Assembly: GCA_018058425.1 (NCBI GenBank)
Contig: JAGOZX010000015.1
Coordinates: forward strand, 1-46,949
Length of the DNA stretch: 46,949 bases
Direction of reading: 5' to 3'
Source: Sebaldella sp.
Lineage (GTDB): Bacteria > Fusobacteriota > Fusobacteriia > Fusobacteriales > Leptotrichiaceae
In this document: positions 26,907-35,577 of the stretch, in pieces
Position numbering within the stretch: the stretch's first letter is position 1
Layout: each line of letters begins with the position of its first letter
Made by a program: the position numbers and the translations under genes
Notes under the pieces: generated by a model
Seen by the model: the letters and a program-made list of their open reading frames with translations, nothing else
Databases searched by the model: none
Told to the model about the DNA's origin: nothing

Positions 26907-27917
26907 ATGAGAATAAAAGTACCTAAGAATTACAAAACACCACTAAACTTAAGAGAGACTGAAGTGGCAATAAAAAAACTAAAAAATAAATTTGAGGAAA
27001 ATCTAAGTGAAGTTATGAATTTAACTAGGGTGTCAGCTCCATTATTTGTAATACCTGATACTGGTTTAAATGATAATTTAAGTGGACACGAATTTCCAGT
27101 ATCTTTTACAGCACCATATGTTACAGAGTGTAATGTAGAAATAGTTCATTCTTTAGCTAAGTGGAAAAGAATGGCCCTTTATAGATATGGTTTTCAAAAT
27201 GGTGAGGGTTTGTATACAGATATGAATGCTATTCGTCGTGAGGAAGAGACTAGTAATTTACATTCAATATATGTAGATCAGTGGGATTGGGAAAGAGTAA
27301 TTACTAGAGAAGACAGAACACAAGATTTTCTAAAAGAAGTGGTAGGGAAATTATTTGAAATATTTAAAAATATGGAAGAATTCACACTTAGTGAGTATCC
27401 AGAATTAGGTGAAAAGTGGCTTCCTGAAAATATAGTTTATATAACATCACAGGAGTTAGAAGATAAGTATCCTAATATAACTTCAAAAGAAAGAGAAGAT
27501 GCTGCTGCAAAAGAGCATGGAGCAATATTTATCACTAAAATAGGAGGAGTTCTGTCATCTGGAGAAAAACATGATGGAAGAGCCCCAGATTATGATGACT
27601 GGGATTTAAATGGAGATATAATCTTTTGGAATCCATTATTAGAGTGTTCAATAGAGCTGTCTTCAATGGGAATAAGAGTAGACAGCGACTCATTAGAAAA
27701 GCAGCTTCATATATCAAATGCTCTTGATAGACTAGATATGCAATATCATAAAATGATAAAGTCTAATGAACTTCCTTTAACTATAGGTGGAGGAATAGGG
27801 CAGTCTAGAATATGTATGTTTTTCTTAAGAAAAGCACATGTAGGAGAAGTGCAAGCTTCAATTTGGGATGAGGAAACAGAAAAAATATGTAGTGAAAATG
27901 GAATAAATTTATTATAA
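26907..27917 (+). CDS. asnA: Aspartate–ammonia ligase AsnA
   Basis: Makes asparagine from aspartate, ammonia and ATP; related to class II aspartyl-tRNA synthetases. Seen: SAPLFVIPDTGLNDNLSGHE, WKRMALYRYGFQNGEGLYTDMNAIRREEE, YVDQWDWE, and the C-terminal LTIGGGIGQSRICMFFLRKAHVGEVQ (motif 3 with the ATP-binding Arg). I start at the ATG at 26907 (336 aa, matching the family), which has AGGAGG 10 bases upstream; an ATG at 26880 overlaps the mprF stop and has no ribosome binding site. Probably the third gene of bcp–mprF–asnA. Confidence 0.97.
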   Translation: MRIKVPKNYKTPLNLRETEVAIKKLKNKFEENLSEVMNLTRVSAPLFVIPDTGLNDNLSGHEFPVSFTAPYVTECNVEIVHSLAKWKRMALYRYGFQNGEGLYTDMNAIRREEETSNLHSIYVDQWDWERVITREDRTQDFLKEVVGKLFEIFKNMEEFTLSEYPELGEKWLPENIVYITSQELEDKYPNITSKEREDAAAKEHGAIFITKIGGVLSSGEKHDGRAPDYDDWDLNGDIIFWNPLLECSIELSSMGIRVDSDSLEKQLHISNALDRLDMQYHKMIKSNELPLTIGGGIGQSRICMFFLRKAHVGEVQASIWDEETEKICSENGINLL

Positions 27918-27938
27918 ATGTTTTAATGATTAAAAAAG

Positions 27939-27981
27939 ATGAGCTTTCTAATTCAAGTTTTGTATTAGCAGCTCATTTTTA
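27939..27981. terminator. Bidirectional terminator between asnA and the araC gene
   Basis: Arms 27939–27952 and 27964–27976 pair (ATGAGCT and CTAAT blocks around one mismatch/bulge) with an 11-base loop. A T run follows on the plus strand and an A6 run precedes it, so it can stop both convergent genes. Confidence 0.85.
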
Positions 27982-27983
27982 TT

Positions 27984-28982
27984 TTACATCTTCTCCCGTA
28001 AAATCCTATATTTTTCTTTCCTTACTTCCTTAGGAGAAACACCAAAATATTCTTTAAATATCATGGAAAAATACCCAGAGTTTTTATACCCAACTTTTTC
28101 AGATATTTCAGAAATCAGAATTTTACTATTAATCAAGAGTTCATAAGATTTTTCTAATCGTATTTTTTTAGTATAATCTTGAAGATTCATTCCAGTTTCT
28201 TGTTGAAACTTTTTTAATAAAGTAACTCTATTGATATAAAATTTTTCTGGTAAAGTTTTTAATACATCAGGGGATTCGTAGTCATTTTCAATAACTTTTT
28301 TTATTATTTCCACAAGATTTTCTTTATCATTTTCAAAGAAAGATTTTTTTTCTACAAAGGCTTTTATTAAGCTGGAAAGTAAAACATTTGCTTTTCCAAA
28401 CAACTCTAATTCTTTTGTAATATCAATCTCATAACCATAAATAAGCATCCTTTTTACAGCATCTAATGCTTCACTTGGGATATCATCAATACACTTATCT
28501 TTAAATGAAACTAATTTATTTTTGAAATAAAAAAGAAATTTTTTTATATTTTTATCGTATTTGTACTGTTCTAAATACTCTTTATTTACAGCTAAATATA
28601 GAAATACCATATTGTCAGTTAAAAATTCTGTAGGCTGTTCTTTATCTTTAATACCATAAGAAACAAATGATCCTCCAGAGTTTACAATGACTTCTTTATC
28701 TTCATTATAAAATTTTACTTTTCCACTTGCTAAAATTCTAAAAATATATTTATTTTCACATTTTAAAGAACTAAAAACAAAGGGTCCAGAAGATTTTTTT
28801 TGTCTTAACATAACTATTTCAAACATATCAGGGAATAAAAAATATTCTAAAGCAATTGTTTGATTTTTTTTATTATATAAGTGGATTTTTTTTCCTCTGC
28901 CTAAATCCTCTTCTTCTATGTGAACATACTTATATTCATCTTCTAATTTCTTAATAATAGTTTCAGACAACAAACTCTCCAT
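27984..28982 (-). CDS. AraC-family transcriptional regulator
   Basis: The C-terminal 95 residues are a complete AraC double HTH (INRVTLLKKFQQETGMNLQDYTKKIRLEKSYELL, then LISEISEKVGYKNSGYFSMIFKEYFGVSPKEVRKEKYR). The N-terminal 230 residues are a cupin-like sensor part that I cannot assign to a ligand. I start at 28982 (332 aa), where AAGGTGG lies 5–6 bases upstream; the in-frame ATG at 29000 has no ribosome binding site and would place that site inside the gene. It is divergent from the 8-oxoguanine deaminase cluster and is the natural candidate regulator for it. Confidence 0.92.
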   Translation of the reverse strand: MESLLSETIIKKLEDEYKYVHIEEEDLGRGKKIHLYNKKNQTIALEYFLFPDMFEIVMLRQKKSSGPFVFSSLKCENKYIFRILASGKVKFYNEDKEVIVNSGGSFVSYGIKDKEQPTEFLTDNMVFLYLAVNKEYLEQYKYDKNIKKFLFYFKNKLVSFKDKCIDDIPSEALDAVKRMLIYGYEIDITKELELFGKANVLLSSLIKAFVEKKSFFENDKENLVEIIKKVIENDYESPDVLKTLPEKFYINRVTLLKKFQQETGMNLQDYTKKIRLEKSYELLINSKILISEISEKVGYKNSGYFSMIFKEYFGVSPKEVRKEKYRILREKM

Positions 28983-29290
28983 AATCCCACCTTTTCGCAT
29001 TTTATGAATAATATATGTTTATTATAATATAAAACTGATCTTTTATAAAATTAATTTTTTTATTAGTAATTAAGATAATGGCAGAATATTTTTCTTATTA
29101 TTTTAATGGAGCAGTTTAAAATATAACTTAATACTCAATAAAGTAAAATATCAATATTATAAATTATTAATCTATATATAAAGAAAAATATATATAATTG
29201 TATAAAAATTGCTTTTATTGATATTTTGTTATGAAAGAAGACAGTTAAAATAATACTTTAGAATATTTTAATTTAATAAATTTTTTAAAA

Positions 29291-29302
29291 GTGAAATTTC
29301 AC
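29291..29302. promoter_or_regulatory. Perfect palindrome GTGAAATTTCAC, likely operator
   Basis: A 12-base perfect palindrome placed 4 bases upstream of the -35 box of the deaminase promoter. Position and symmetry suggest a dimeric regulator site. AraC proteins more often use direct repeats, so another regulator may bind here. Confidence 0.5.
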
Positions 29303-29306
29303 AACA

Positions 29307-29334
29307 TTGACAAGGGCTTGATATAAGCTATAAT
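29307..29334 (+). promoter_or_regulatory. Promoter of the 8-oxoguanine deaminase cluster
   Basis: Perfect TTGACA (29307–29312) and perfect TATAAT (29329–29334) with 16-base spacing, about 40 bases before the ATG at 29376. Confidence 0.75.
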
Positions 29335-29375
29335 TAACTTATAAAAGGATAAAAAATATTTAAGAGGAGGATAAT

Positions 29376-30746
29376 ATGAAAAAAACTTTATTAAAAAATG
29401 CAGATTATATTTATACATTTAACGATAAGGATGAAGTACTTAGAAACATGGATATTTTAATAGAAGGTAAAGTAATAAGTAAAATAGGGGAGAATATAGA
29501 AATAACTGAGGATATGGAAGTTATTGATGCTTCTAAAAATGTAATTCTTCCAGGATTTGTGAATACTCATCATCATCTATATCAAACAATGTTTAGAGGA
29601 ATAGATGAGGTACAAGAAATGCCTTTATTTCCATGGCTAAAAGGTCTTTATGGTTTTTGGAAACACTTAACAGATGAAACTATATATTATGGTTCACAAG
29701 TTGGTTTTTCAGAGCTTTTGCGAACAGGATGCACTACTACATCAGATCATCATTATGTATTTCCAGAAGATGCACCTTCTACACTTATTGATACTCAATT
29801 TAAGGCATCAGAAGAAATAGGGATAAGATTTCACGCTACAAGAGGATCAATGTCATTAGGGGAAGATAAAGGAGGTCTCCCACCTGTATCTGTTGTTCAG
29901 GATGAAGAGAAAATTCTTTTGGATTCTGAAAGAGTAATAGATAAGTATAATGATAGTGATGAATTTTCAATGAAAAGAGTGGCACTAGCTCCATGTTCAC
30001 CATTTTCAGTTACTAAATCTTTAATGATAAAATCAGCTGAATTAGCCAGAAAAAAGGGTGTTATGCTTCATACTCACTTAGCTGAAACTCTTGATGAAGA
30101 AAAATATTGTTTAGAAAAATACGGATTGAGACCAGTAGAATTAATGGAAGAAACTGGCTGGACTGGTAAGGATGTGTGGTTTGCACACGGAATATTTTTT
30201 AGTGATGATGAGTTAAAAAGATTGAATGGAAGTGGAATCGCACATTGTCCTTCTTCAAATATGAAATTAGGAAGTGGTATTTGCAGAACATCAGAGCTTA
30301 TTCAACAAGGGATTAATGTGGGAATAGGTGTAGATGGCAGTGCCTCAAATGATGGATCAAATATGTGGGAAGAAGTAAGAAGAGCTTACTTATTAAATCA
30401 TTTAAAATATGCAGATAAGGGTTTGAATGCCTATGAAATATTGAAAATGGCTACAAAAGGCGGAGCTAGAGTACTTGGAAGAACTGATATAGGGACACTT
30501 GAAGAAGGAAAAGCAGCAGATATTATATTATTTGATTTAAATGATATCGCTTTTTCAGGTTCACATAATCCATTAACATCATTAGTGTGCTGTGGTAACA
30601 GTAGTTTAGTAAAGATGACTATAGTAAATGGCAAAATAGTGGTAAAAGATGGAATTATATTAACAATTAATACTGAAAAAATAGCATTTAATGCCCATGA
30701 ACATGCTAAAATGCTTATAAAAAAACAGAGAGAATTAAGAAAATAA
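29376..30746 (+). CDS. 8-oxoguanine deaminase (Atz/amidohydrolase family)
   Basis: A 456-aa cytosolic metal-dependent amidohydrolase. The metal site is seen in LPGFVNTHHHLYQTMFRGID (residues about 55–74), HTHLAETLDEE, FAHGIFF and GVDGSASNDGSNMWEEVR. The stretches FPWLKGLYGFW and GGLPPVSVVQDEEKILLDSERVI are typical of the group characterised as 8-oxoguanine deaminases, which turn 8-oxoguanine into urate. Hydroxyatrazine- or guanine-type activity in the same family cannot be ruled out. AGGAGG lies 6 bases before the ATG. It sits first in a cluster with a methyltransferase, a GATase-like hydrolase and a permease. Confidence 0.82.
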   Translation: MKKTLLKNADYIYTFNDKDEVLRNMDILIEGKVISKIGENIEITEDMEVIDASKNVILPGFVNTHHHLYQTMFRGIDEVQEMPLFPWLKGLYGFWKHLTDETIYYGSQVGFSELLRTGCTTTSDHHYVFPEDAPSTLIDTQFKASEEIGIRFHATRGSMSLGEDKGGLPPVSVVQDEEKILLDSERVIDKYNDSDEFSMKRVALAPCSPFSVTKSLMIKSAELARKKGVMLHTHLAETLDEEKYCLEKYGLRPVELMEETGWTGKDVWFAHGIFFSDDELKRLNGSGIAHCPSSNMKLGSGICRTSELIQQGINVGIGVDGSASNDGSNMWEEVRRAYLLNHLKYADKGLNAYEILKMATKGGARVLGRTDIGTLEEGKAADIILFDLNDIAFSGSHNPLTSLVCCGNSSLVKMTIVNGKIVVKDGIILTINTEKIAFNAHEHAKMLIKKQRELRK

Positions 30747-30769
30747 AAACATAACACGAGAATCCTTAA

Positions 30770-30797
30770 TTGAAGTTTAATCTAATTAGTGTATAAT
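30770..30797 (+). promoter_or_regulatory. Promoter of the methyltransferase gene
   Basis: TTGAAG (30770–30775) and perfect TATAAT (30792–30797) with 16-base spacing, 26 bases before the ATG. The gene may therefore be transcribed separately from the deaminase. Confidence 0.6.
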
Positions 30798-30822
30798 ATG
30801 GTAGAAATAAGGAGGTATATTT

Positions 30823-31506
30823 ATGAGTATGGAAGAAATAAAAAATCATTTTGAAAGCGAAGCAGTAGAATATGAAAAAATAATAAGTCAACTTATTCCA
30901 TATTATACTGAAATGTTAGAAGCAGCAGCATCAATAATATCATTTGATACTAATAAAGAATTTAAGGTCATAGATTTAGGATGTGGGACAGGGACTTTAT
31001 CTGTAGAAATTTTGAAAAAATTTCCAAAGGCTAAAATAACCTGTGTGGATATAGCGGAGAATATGTTAAAAATAGCAGAAGAAAAACTAGGAAGTAGTTT
31101 TGAGTACATAAATTCAGATTTTAATGATTTTATTTTTCCAGATAAGTATGATCTGATAGTTTCATCTCTAGCACTTCATCACCTATTAAATGATGATGAT
31201 AAGAAGGTTTTTTATAATAAAATATATGATGCATTGAACTCAGGTGGAGTATTTATAAATGCAGATGTCATCACAGGAAGCGATAAATTTTTACAAGAAA
31301 TTTATTTAGAAAAATGGATGAAATACATGGAAAGAAATATGAGTAAAGAAGAAATAGAAGAAAAATGGTTACCTAATTATTATTCAGAAGATAGGCCTAT
31401 ACCTATAATGCAACATCTAAAAATGTTAGATGAAGTTGGTTTTAGTGATATAGATGTAATTTGGAAATACTATAATTACTCTGTTTATACTGGAAAGAAA
31501 GATTAA
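30823..31506 (+). CDS. Class I SAM-dependent methyltransferase
   Basis: A 227-aa Rossmann-fold methyltransferase. Motif I is VIDLGCGTGTLSVEILKKFP, motif post-I AKITCVDIAENMLKIAEEKL, then YINSDFNDFIFPDKYDLIVSSLALHHL (motifs II–III) and GGVFINADVITG. The C-terminus ends WKYYNYSVYTGKK. The closest-looking group is the small-molecule (UbiE/Tam-like) methyltransferases; substrate unknown. GGAGG lies 6–7 bases before the ATG, and a long hairpin follows the stop. Confidence 0.88.
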   Translation: MSMEEIKNHFESEAVEYEKIISQLIPYYTEMLEAAASIISFDTNKEFKVIDLGCGTGTLSVEILKKFPKAKITCVDIAENMLKIAEEKLGSSFEYINSDFNDFIFPDKYDLIVSSLALHHLLNDDDKKVFYNKIYDALNSGGVFINADVITGSDKFLQEIYLEKWMKYMERNMSKEEIEEKWLPNYYSEDRPIPIMQHLKMLDEVGFSDIDVIWKYYNYSVYTGKKD

Positions 31507-31523
31507 GTTATTTTAAAGTAAAA

Positions 31524-31582
31524 AAAGGTTACTTAAAAAATAGATTTTTAAATTAATAAGATTCTATTTTAAAGTAACCTTT
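31524..31582 (+). terminator. Long hairpin after the methyltransferase gene
   Basis: Arms of 20 bases (31524–31543 and 31563–31582) pair with about one mismatch around a 19-base loop. The 3' side runs into TTATTATTAT rather than a clean T tract, so termination is likely but not certain. Confidence 0.65.
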
Positions 31583-31768
31583 ATTATTATATATTTTTGA
31601 AAATATTGGGTAATTGCTTAAAAAATAATAAGTATGATTTTGAAATTTAATTTTAAAAATCAAATAATTCTATATACAAGCGTACTCGAATGTATTATAA
31701 TAAAACAAAGAAAAAATAAAAAGTTTAAATAAATGACTTTTAGAAATAGAAATTTTAAGGAGGAAATG

Positions 31769-32500
31769 ATGAAAAGAAAAATAGTAGGTATTGCTGGAGG
31801 ACTAATTCCAGACACATCAGGAAGATTTAAAGATTATTGGAAATCGTATGTAAATGATGACTATATTACATCAGTTTTAAATGCTGGAGGAATACCATTT
31901 ATAATTCCTGTAAATACAGATGAAGATGTTATAAAAGAACAACTAAAACACATAGATGCTTTGATAATATCAGGTGGGGATGATGTAAACCCACAGGAAT
32001 ATGGAGAAGAGCAGTTAGAAAAAAATGGTGCCCCAAATATAAAAAGAGATAAGTTTGACTTAATATTGACGAAAATGGCAAAAGATATGAAGATTCCTAC
32101 ACTGGCAATATGTAGGGGCTTACAAGTAGCAAATGTGGCATTTGGCGGAACACTTTACCAAGATGTGAGCTATATGAAAAATGTTATTATTAAGCATGAT
32201 CAGTGGTCAAATCCTGACTTACCTTCACATAAAGTAGAAGTGGAAAAGAAAACTCTTTTACATGAGATTTTAGGAGAAAAAGAATTATGGGTGAATTCAT
32301 TTCATCATCAAGCCATAAAAGATTTAGCAAAGATTTTCAAGGTATCGGCAAAATCAAGTGACGGTGTAATAGAAGCCTTAGAATATATAGAACCTGATTA
32401 TTTCTTTTTAGCTGTACAATGGCATCCTGAAATGATGACAGCAAAAGGGAATGAAAAGATGTTAAAAATATTTGAACGTCTTTTAAAAGAGGCAAAATAA
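31769..32500 (+). CDS. Class I glutamine amidotransferase-like hydrolase (PuuD/peptidase C26 type)
   Basis: A 243-aa GATase1-fold enzyme of the gamma-glutamyl-GABA hydrolase group. The nucleophile Cys is in TLAICRGLQVANVAFGG, with the His/Glu in AVQWHPEMM. The early strand GIAGGLIPDTSGRFKDYW and ALIISGGDDVNPQEYG are typical of PuuD-like enzymes. It is likely to cleave a gamma-glutamyl bond; the substrate is not known. I start at the ATG at 31769, 5 bases after AGGAGG (a frame start at 31733 has no ribosome binding site). A permease follows 33 bases later, probably in one operon. Confidence 0.87.
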   Translation: MKRKIVGIAGGLIPDTSGRFKDYWKSYVNDDYITSVLNAGGIPFIIPVNTDEDVIKEQLKHIDALIISGGDDVNPQEYGEEQLEKNGAPNIKRDKFDLILTKMAKDMKIPTLAICRGLQVANVAFGGTLYQDVSYMKNVIIKHDQWSNPDLPSHKVEVEKKTLLHEILGEKELWVNSFHHQAIKDLAKIFKVSAKSSDGVIEALEYIEPDYFFLAVQWHPEMMTAKGNEKMLKIFERLLKEAK

Positions 32501-32533
32501 AAAGAAAATTTCCAAAGAAAGAGAAGTGATAAT

Positions 32534-33919
32534 ATGAAGTCAAAATTTGGTTTTTGGAGTATAGTTTTATTAGGAATAAATTCAATAATTGGAACAGGGA
32601 TATTTGCGTTACCATCAAAATCTTATGAATTAATTGGAACTGCAAGTATATTTGCACTAGTGTTAAATGCTGTACTTGTTTTTTCTATAGCTCTGTGTTT
32701 TGCAGAGGCAAGTAGTTATTTTACACAAAATGGAGCAGCTTATGTATATGTAAAAGATGCATTTGGAGACTTTTTTGGATTTGTAGTAGGCTTTATGAGG
32801 TTTGCTATTGGAGTGGTGGCATGGTCTGTATTTACACTTCTTATCACAAAAAGTGGATTAGCAGGATTTGCTGAGGTCTTAGGAAATAAAAAGTTAGTAG
32901 AATTTTTTTCATCCTCTGATACACAAAAAATAGTAGCTGCATTTATTATTGTAGTATTAACAATAATAAATTTATTAGGTGTTCAAGCTTCGAAACTTCT
33001 AAATAACATAGTAACAACAGCAAAGTTACTTCCATTAATATTATTTATTTTAATAGGTATTTTATTTATAAAGTTTCAAAATTTTACTCCAGTATTTTCT
33101 GGAAGTATTGTAGATGCTGCTAGTTCTGGAGCAAAGTTTAATATCTTTATAGAGGCGTCATTGCTGTTATTATTTGCTTTCACAGGATTTGAAGCTATAG
33201 CAACAGCATCCGAAGACATGGATAATCCTAAAAAGAATCTTCCAAGAGCTTTAATAACAACAATGTTTATAGTAGCAATATTTTATATATTGATTTTAGC
33301 AGTAACATTTGGGATTTTAGGTGGAGATGTACTAAAAAGCAGTGGATCACCACTAACTTATGCAGCAGCAAGAATAAATCCAATATTTGGATATATCTTA
33401 GGAATAGGATCAACAATATCAATGATTGGTATAGCAATAGCAGGAGCTTTTATTACACCACGTTCACTGGAAGCTTTAGCAAAAGACTCAATACTTCCAA
33501 AGATAATAGCCAAAAAAAATAGATTTGGTGTTGCATCTATACCAGTACTTGCCACTGGAATAATAGGTTTAATCTTAATAAGCAGTTATGATCCATTTAA
33601 ACTTGCCTCTATATCTGTAGTAGCAAGATTTGTACAGTATATTCCTACCTGTATGGCAATATTTATTTTCAGAAAAAAATATAAAAATGTGGAAGGATAT
33701 AGAATACCATTTGGACTTCTAATACCTACTTTTGCAATTTTACTAAGCTTATTTATGTTGTTTAAACAGGGTCAATCAGATGTAATAGCAATAATATCAG
33801 ATCCTAAAAAAACAATACTTGATTCACAACTATTTATGGGATTAATAGGAGCCTTTATCGCAATGATAATTTACTGGATAGGAAGTATTTTTGGAAAAAG
33901 GAAAAAGAATCAGCAATAA
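32534..33919 (+). CDS. APC-superfamily amino acid/amine permease
   Basis: A 461-aa transporter with about 12 transmembrane helices. The start SKFGFWSIVLLGINSIIGTGIFALPSKSYE is the APC unwound TM1 signature (GIGTGIF type), and TGFEAIATASEDMDNPKKNLPRAL matches the TM6 region. Being next to a gamma-glutamyl hydrolase of the PuuD type, it may import an amino acid or amine that is handled by it, but this is inferred from neighbours. GAAGTGA lies before the ATG. A perfect terminator follows. Confidence 0.9.
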   Translation: MKSKFGFWSIVLLGINSIIGTGIFALPSKSYELIGTASIFALVLNAVLVFSIALCFAEASSYFTQNGAAYVYVKDAFGDFFGFVVGFMRFAIGVVAWSVFTLLITKSGLAGFAEVLGNKKLVEFFSSSDTQKIVAAFIIVVLTIINLLGVQASKLLNNIVTTAKLLPLILFILIGILFIKFQNFTPVFSGSIVDAASSGAKFNIFIEASLLLLFAFTGFEAIATASEDMDNPKKNLPRALITTMFIVAIFYILILAVTFGILGGDVLKSSGSPLTYAAARINPIFGYILGIGSTISMIGIAIAGAFITPRSLEALAKDSILPKIIAKKNRFGVASIPVLATGIIGLILISSYDPFKLASISVVARFVQYIPTCMAIFIFRKKYKNVEGYRIPFGLLIPTFAILLSLFMLFKQGQSDVIAIISDPKKTILDSQLFMGLIGAFIAMIIYWIGSIFGKRKKNQQ

Positions 33920-33948
33920 AAAACTATTTTTATTATGGACAATGGGCT

Positions 33949-33992
33949 AAGTACAAGGTGAAGTAATATTTTGATATCCTTGTACTTTTTTA
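33949..33992 (+). terminator. Terminator of the permease gene
   Basis: A perfect 10-bp stem (AAGTACAAGG at 33949–33958 with CCTTGTACTT at 33978–33987), a 19-base loop and a T tract. Confidence 0.88.
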
Positions 33993-34090
33993 TTTGTTAT
34001 AATTATAATATGAAAGATATAAAAAATATTATTAATATAAATACAGATTGGTGGAAGTTAAGTTTTAGTAATATAAAAAGGAGAAAATAA

Positions 34091-34342
34091 ATGTACTATG
34101 CGTATATCTTAAAGTGTTCAGATGATACTCTTTATACAGGATACACAAATAATTTAGAAAATAGACTTGATACTCATAATAAGGGTAAAGGAGCTAAATA
34201 CACTAGAGTAAGAATTCCTGTGGAATTAGTTTATTACGAAGAATTTGAGGATAAAATAGAAGCACAAAAAAGAGAATATGCTATAAAAAAACTGAAAAGA
34301 AGTGAGAAGTTAACTTTAATAAATAAGAAATCAAAAAAATAA
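34091..34342 (+). CDS. GIY-YIG domain protein (YhbQ-like)
   Basis: An 83-aa single-domain GIY-YIG protein: [39 protein letters not shown], then [23 protein letters not shown]. The Tyr, Arg and Glu of the active site appear to be present. These small UPF0213/YhbQ proteins are probably nucleases; YhbQ in E. coli has been linked to DNA repair. AAGGAGAA lies just before the ATG. It stands alone, with about 200 bases of AT-rich DNA on its 3' side holding only a weak inverted repeat (TACAATTA… TAATTGTA) and the ruvC promoter. Confidence 0.92.
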   Translation: MYYAYILKCSDDTLYTGYTNNLENRLDTHNKGKGAKYTRVRIPVELVYYEEFEDKIEAQKREYAIKKLKRSEKLTLINKKSKK

Positions 34343-34476
34343 ATTATTTTGCTATATATTACAATTATAAAAAACACATGTAATTGTATATTAAAGTATA
34401 AATTTGACAGGTATTAATTTATATTGTTATTTACTCTAAATAGTAGATTAATTGCTGATAGGGTCATGTTTTTAAA

Positions 34477-34505
34477 TTGAAATTATAAGTTATTTATGAT
34501 ACAAT
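34477..34505 (+). promoter_or_regulatory. Promoter of the ruvC–hydG–folA gene run
   Basis: TTGAAA (34477–34482) and TACAAT (34500–34505) with 17-base spacing, 35 bases before the ruvC start. Confidence 0.7.
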
Positions 34506-34540
34506 TTATTAAGGAAATAATTGTTATATTAAGGAGAAAA

Positions 34541-35116
34541 ATGATAGTATTAGGAATTGATCCTGGAACAGCTATAGTAGGTTATTCTGTAATAGAGTTT
34601 ATCAAGAATAAGTATAATGTTTTAGATTATGGATGTGTATTTACTGATAAAGATGAAGATATGCCTGTAAGACTAGAACAAATATATGATAAATTAGACG
34701 GGATCATAAAAATATGGAAACCTGTGGATATGGCAATTGAGGAATTGTTTTTTTTTAAGAATCAGAAAACTATAATAAAGGTGGGCCAAGCAAGAGGGGT
34801 TATAACACTTTGCGGTCAAAAAAATAAATTAAATTTATTTAGCTATACTCCGCTTCAGGTAAAAATGGGAGTTACAGGATATGGAAAAGCTGATAAAAAG
34901 CAAGTTCAGGAAATGGTAAAAGTGATACTGGGATTAGAAACAATACCAAAACCTGATGATGCGGCAGATGCTTTAGCCATAGCTATAACACATATAAATT
35001 CTAAAGGCGGTTTTGGAAGTTTTTCCAGATCAGATAATTTAAACAGTAAATTAAAAAAACTGGAAAGTAATAGAATAAGTGTAGCTGAATATAAAAAGTT
35101 AATGGGGATGAAATAA
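34541..35116 (+). CDS. ruvC: Crossover junction endodeoxyribonuclease RuvC
   Basis: RuvC cuts Holliday junctions. The acidic catalytic residues are in VLGIDPGTAIVGYSVIEF (Asp), AIEELFFFKNQKT (Glu) and PKPDDAADALAIAITH (two Asp). I start at the ATG at 34541 (191 aa), which has AAGGAG 5 bases upstream; the frame is open for 15 more codons upstream but these overlap the -10 box. The C-terminal extension of about 25 residues beyond the catalytic fold is basic. Its stop overlaps the next start (TAATG). Confidence 0.96.
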   Translation: MIVLGIDPGTAIVGYSVIEFIKNKYNVLDYGCVFTDKDEDMPVRLEQIYDKLDGIIKIWKPVDMAIEELFFFKNQKTIIKVGQARGVITLCGQKNKLNLFSYTPLQVKMGVTGYGKADKKQVQEMVKVILGLETIPKPDDAADALAIAITHINSKGGFGSFSRSDNLNSKLKKLESNRISVAEYKKLMGMK

Positions 35117-35577
35117 TGAATATAGTATTACTAAATCCAGAAATTCCTTATAATACTGGAAATATTGGCAGGTCATGTGTCCTAACAGGCACGGTACTGC
35201 ATCTTATCCAGCCTTTGGGATTTTCATTAGATGAAAAACAGATAAAAAGAGCAGGATTAGATTATTGGAAAGATGTAAAAGTAGAGCTTTGGAATAGTTT
35301 AGATGAGTTAATGGAGAAACATAAAGATTCGAAGTTTTATTTTGCAACTACAAAAACAAAACAAAAATATACTGATGTGAATTATGATATAAATGATTTT
35401 GTAGTATTTGGACCTGAGTCAAAAGGGGTTCCAGAAGAAATACTTAAAAAGAACAATGAAACATGTATAACGATTCCAATGTTACCAATTGGAAGATCAC
35501 TTAACTTATCAAATTCAGCGGCGATAATTTTATATGAAGCTTTAAGGCAAAATGACTTTAAAATGAAGGAGATGTAA
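35116..35577 (+). CDS. trmL: tRNA (cytidine/uridine-2'-O)-methyltransferase TrmL
   Basis: A 153-aa SPOUT methyltransferase that modifies the wobble base of tRNA-Leu. It starts MNIVLLNPEIPYNTGNIGRSCVLTG and carries the knot motifs VVFGPESKGVPEEIL and IPMLPIGRSLNLSNSAAIILYEALRQ. It overlaps ruvC and the lytic transglycosylase by one base on either side, so translation is coupled through all three. Confidence 0.95.
   Translation: MNIVLLNPEIPYNTGNIGRSCVLTGTVLHLIQPLGFSLDEKQIKRAGLDYWKDVKVELWNSLDELMEKHKDSKFYFATTKTKQKYTDVNYDINDFVVFGPESKGVPEEILKKNNETCITIPMLPIGRSLNLSNSAAIILYEALRQNDFKMKEM

Larger units (their letters stand above)
28983..29375. other. Divergent control region between the araC gene and the deaminase gene
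   Basis: About 390 bases, AT-rich. It holds the deaminase promoter, a perfect palindrome just upstream of its -35 box, and a TATAAT-like box facing the araC gene near 29030. I see no reading frame or named RNA in the rest. Confidence 0.6.

Noticed and set aside
26880..26907. A T-box or other leader controlling asnA.
   Set aside because: Only 26 bases separate mprF and asnA, which is too short for such a leader, and none is seen.
34404..34432. A TTGACA at 34404 as a promoter for ruvC.
   Set aside because: No acceptable -10 box lies 16–18 bases downstream; the pair at 34477/34500 is better placed.
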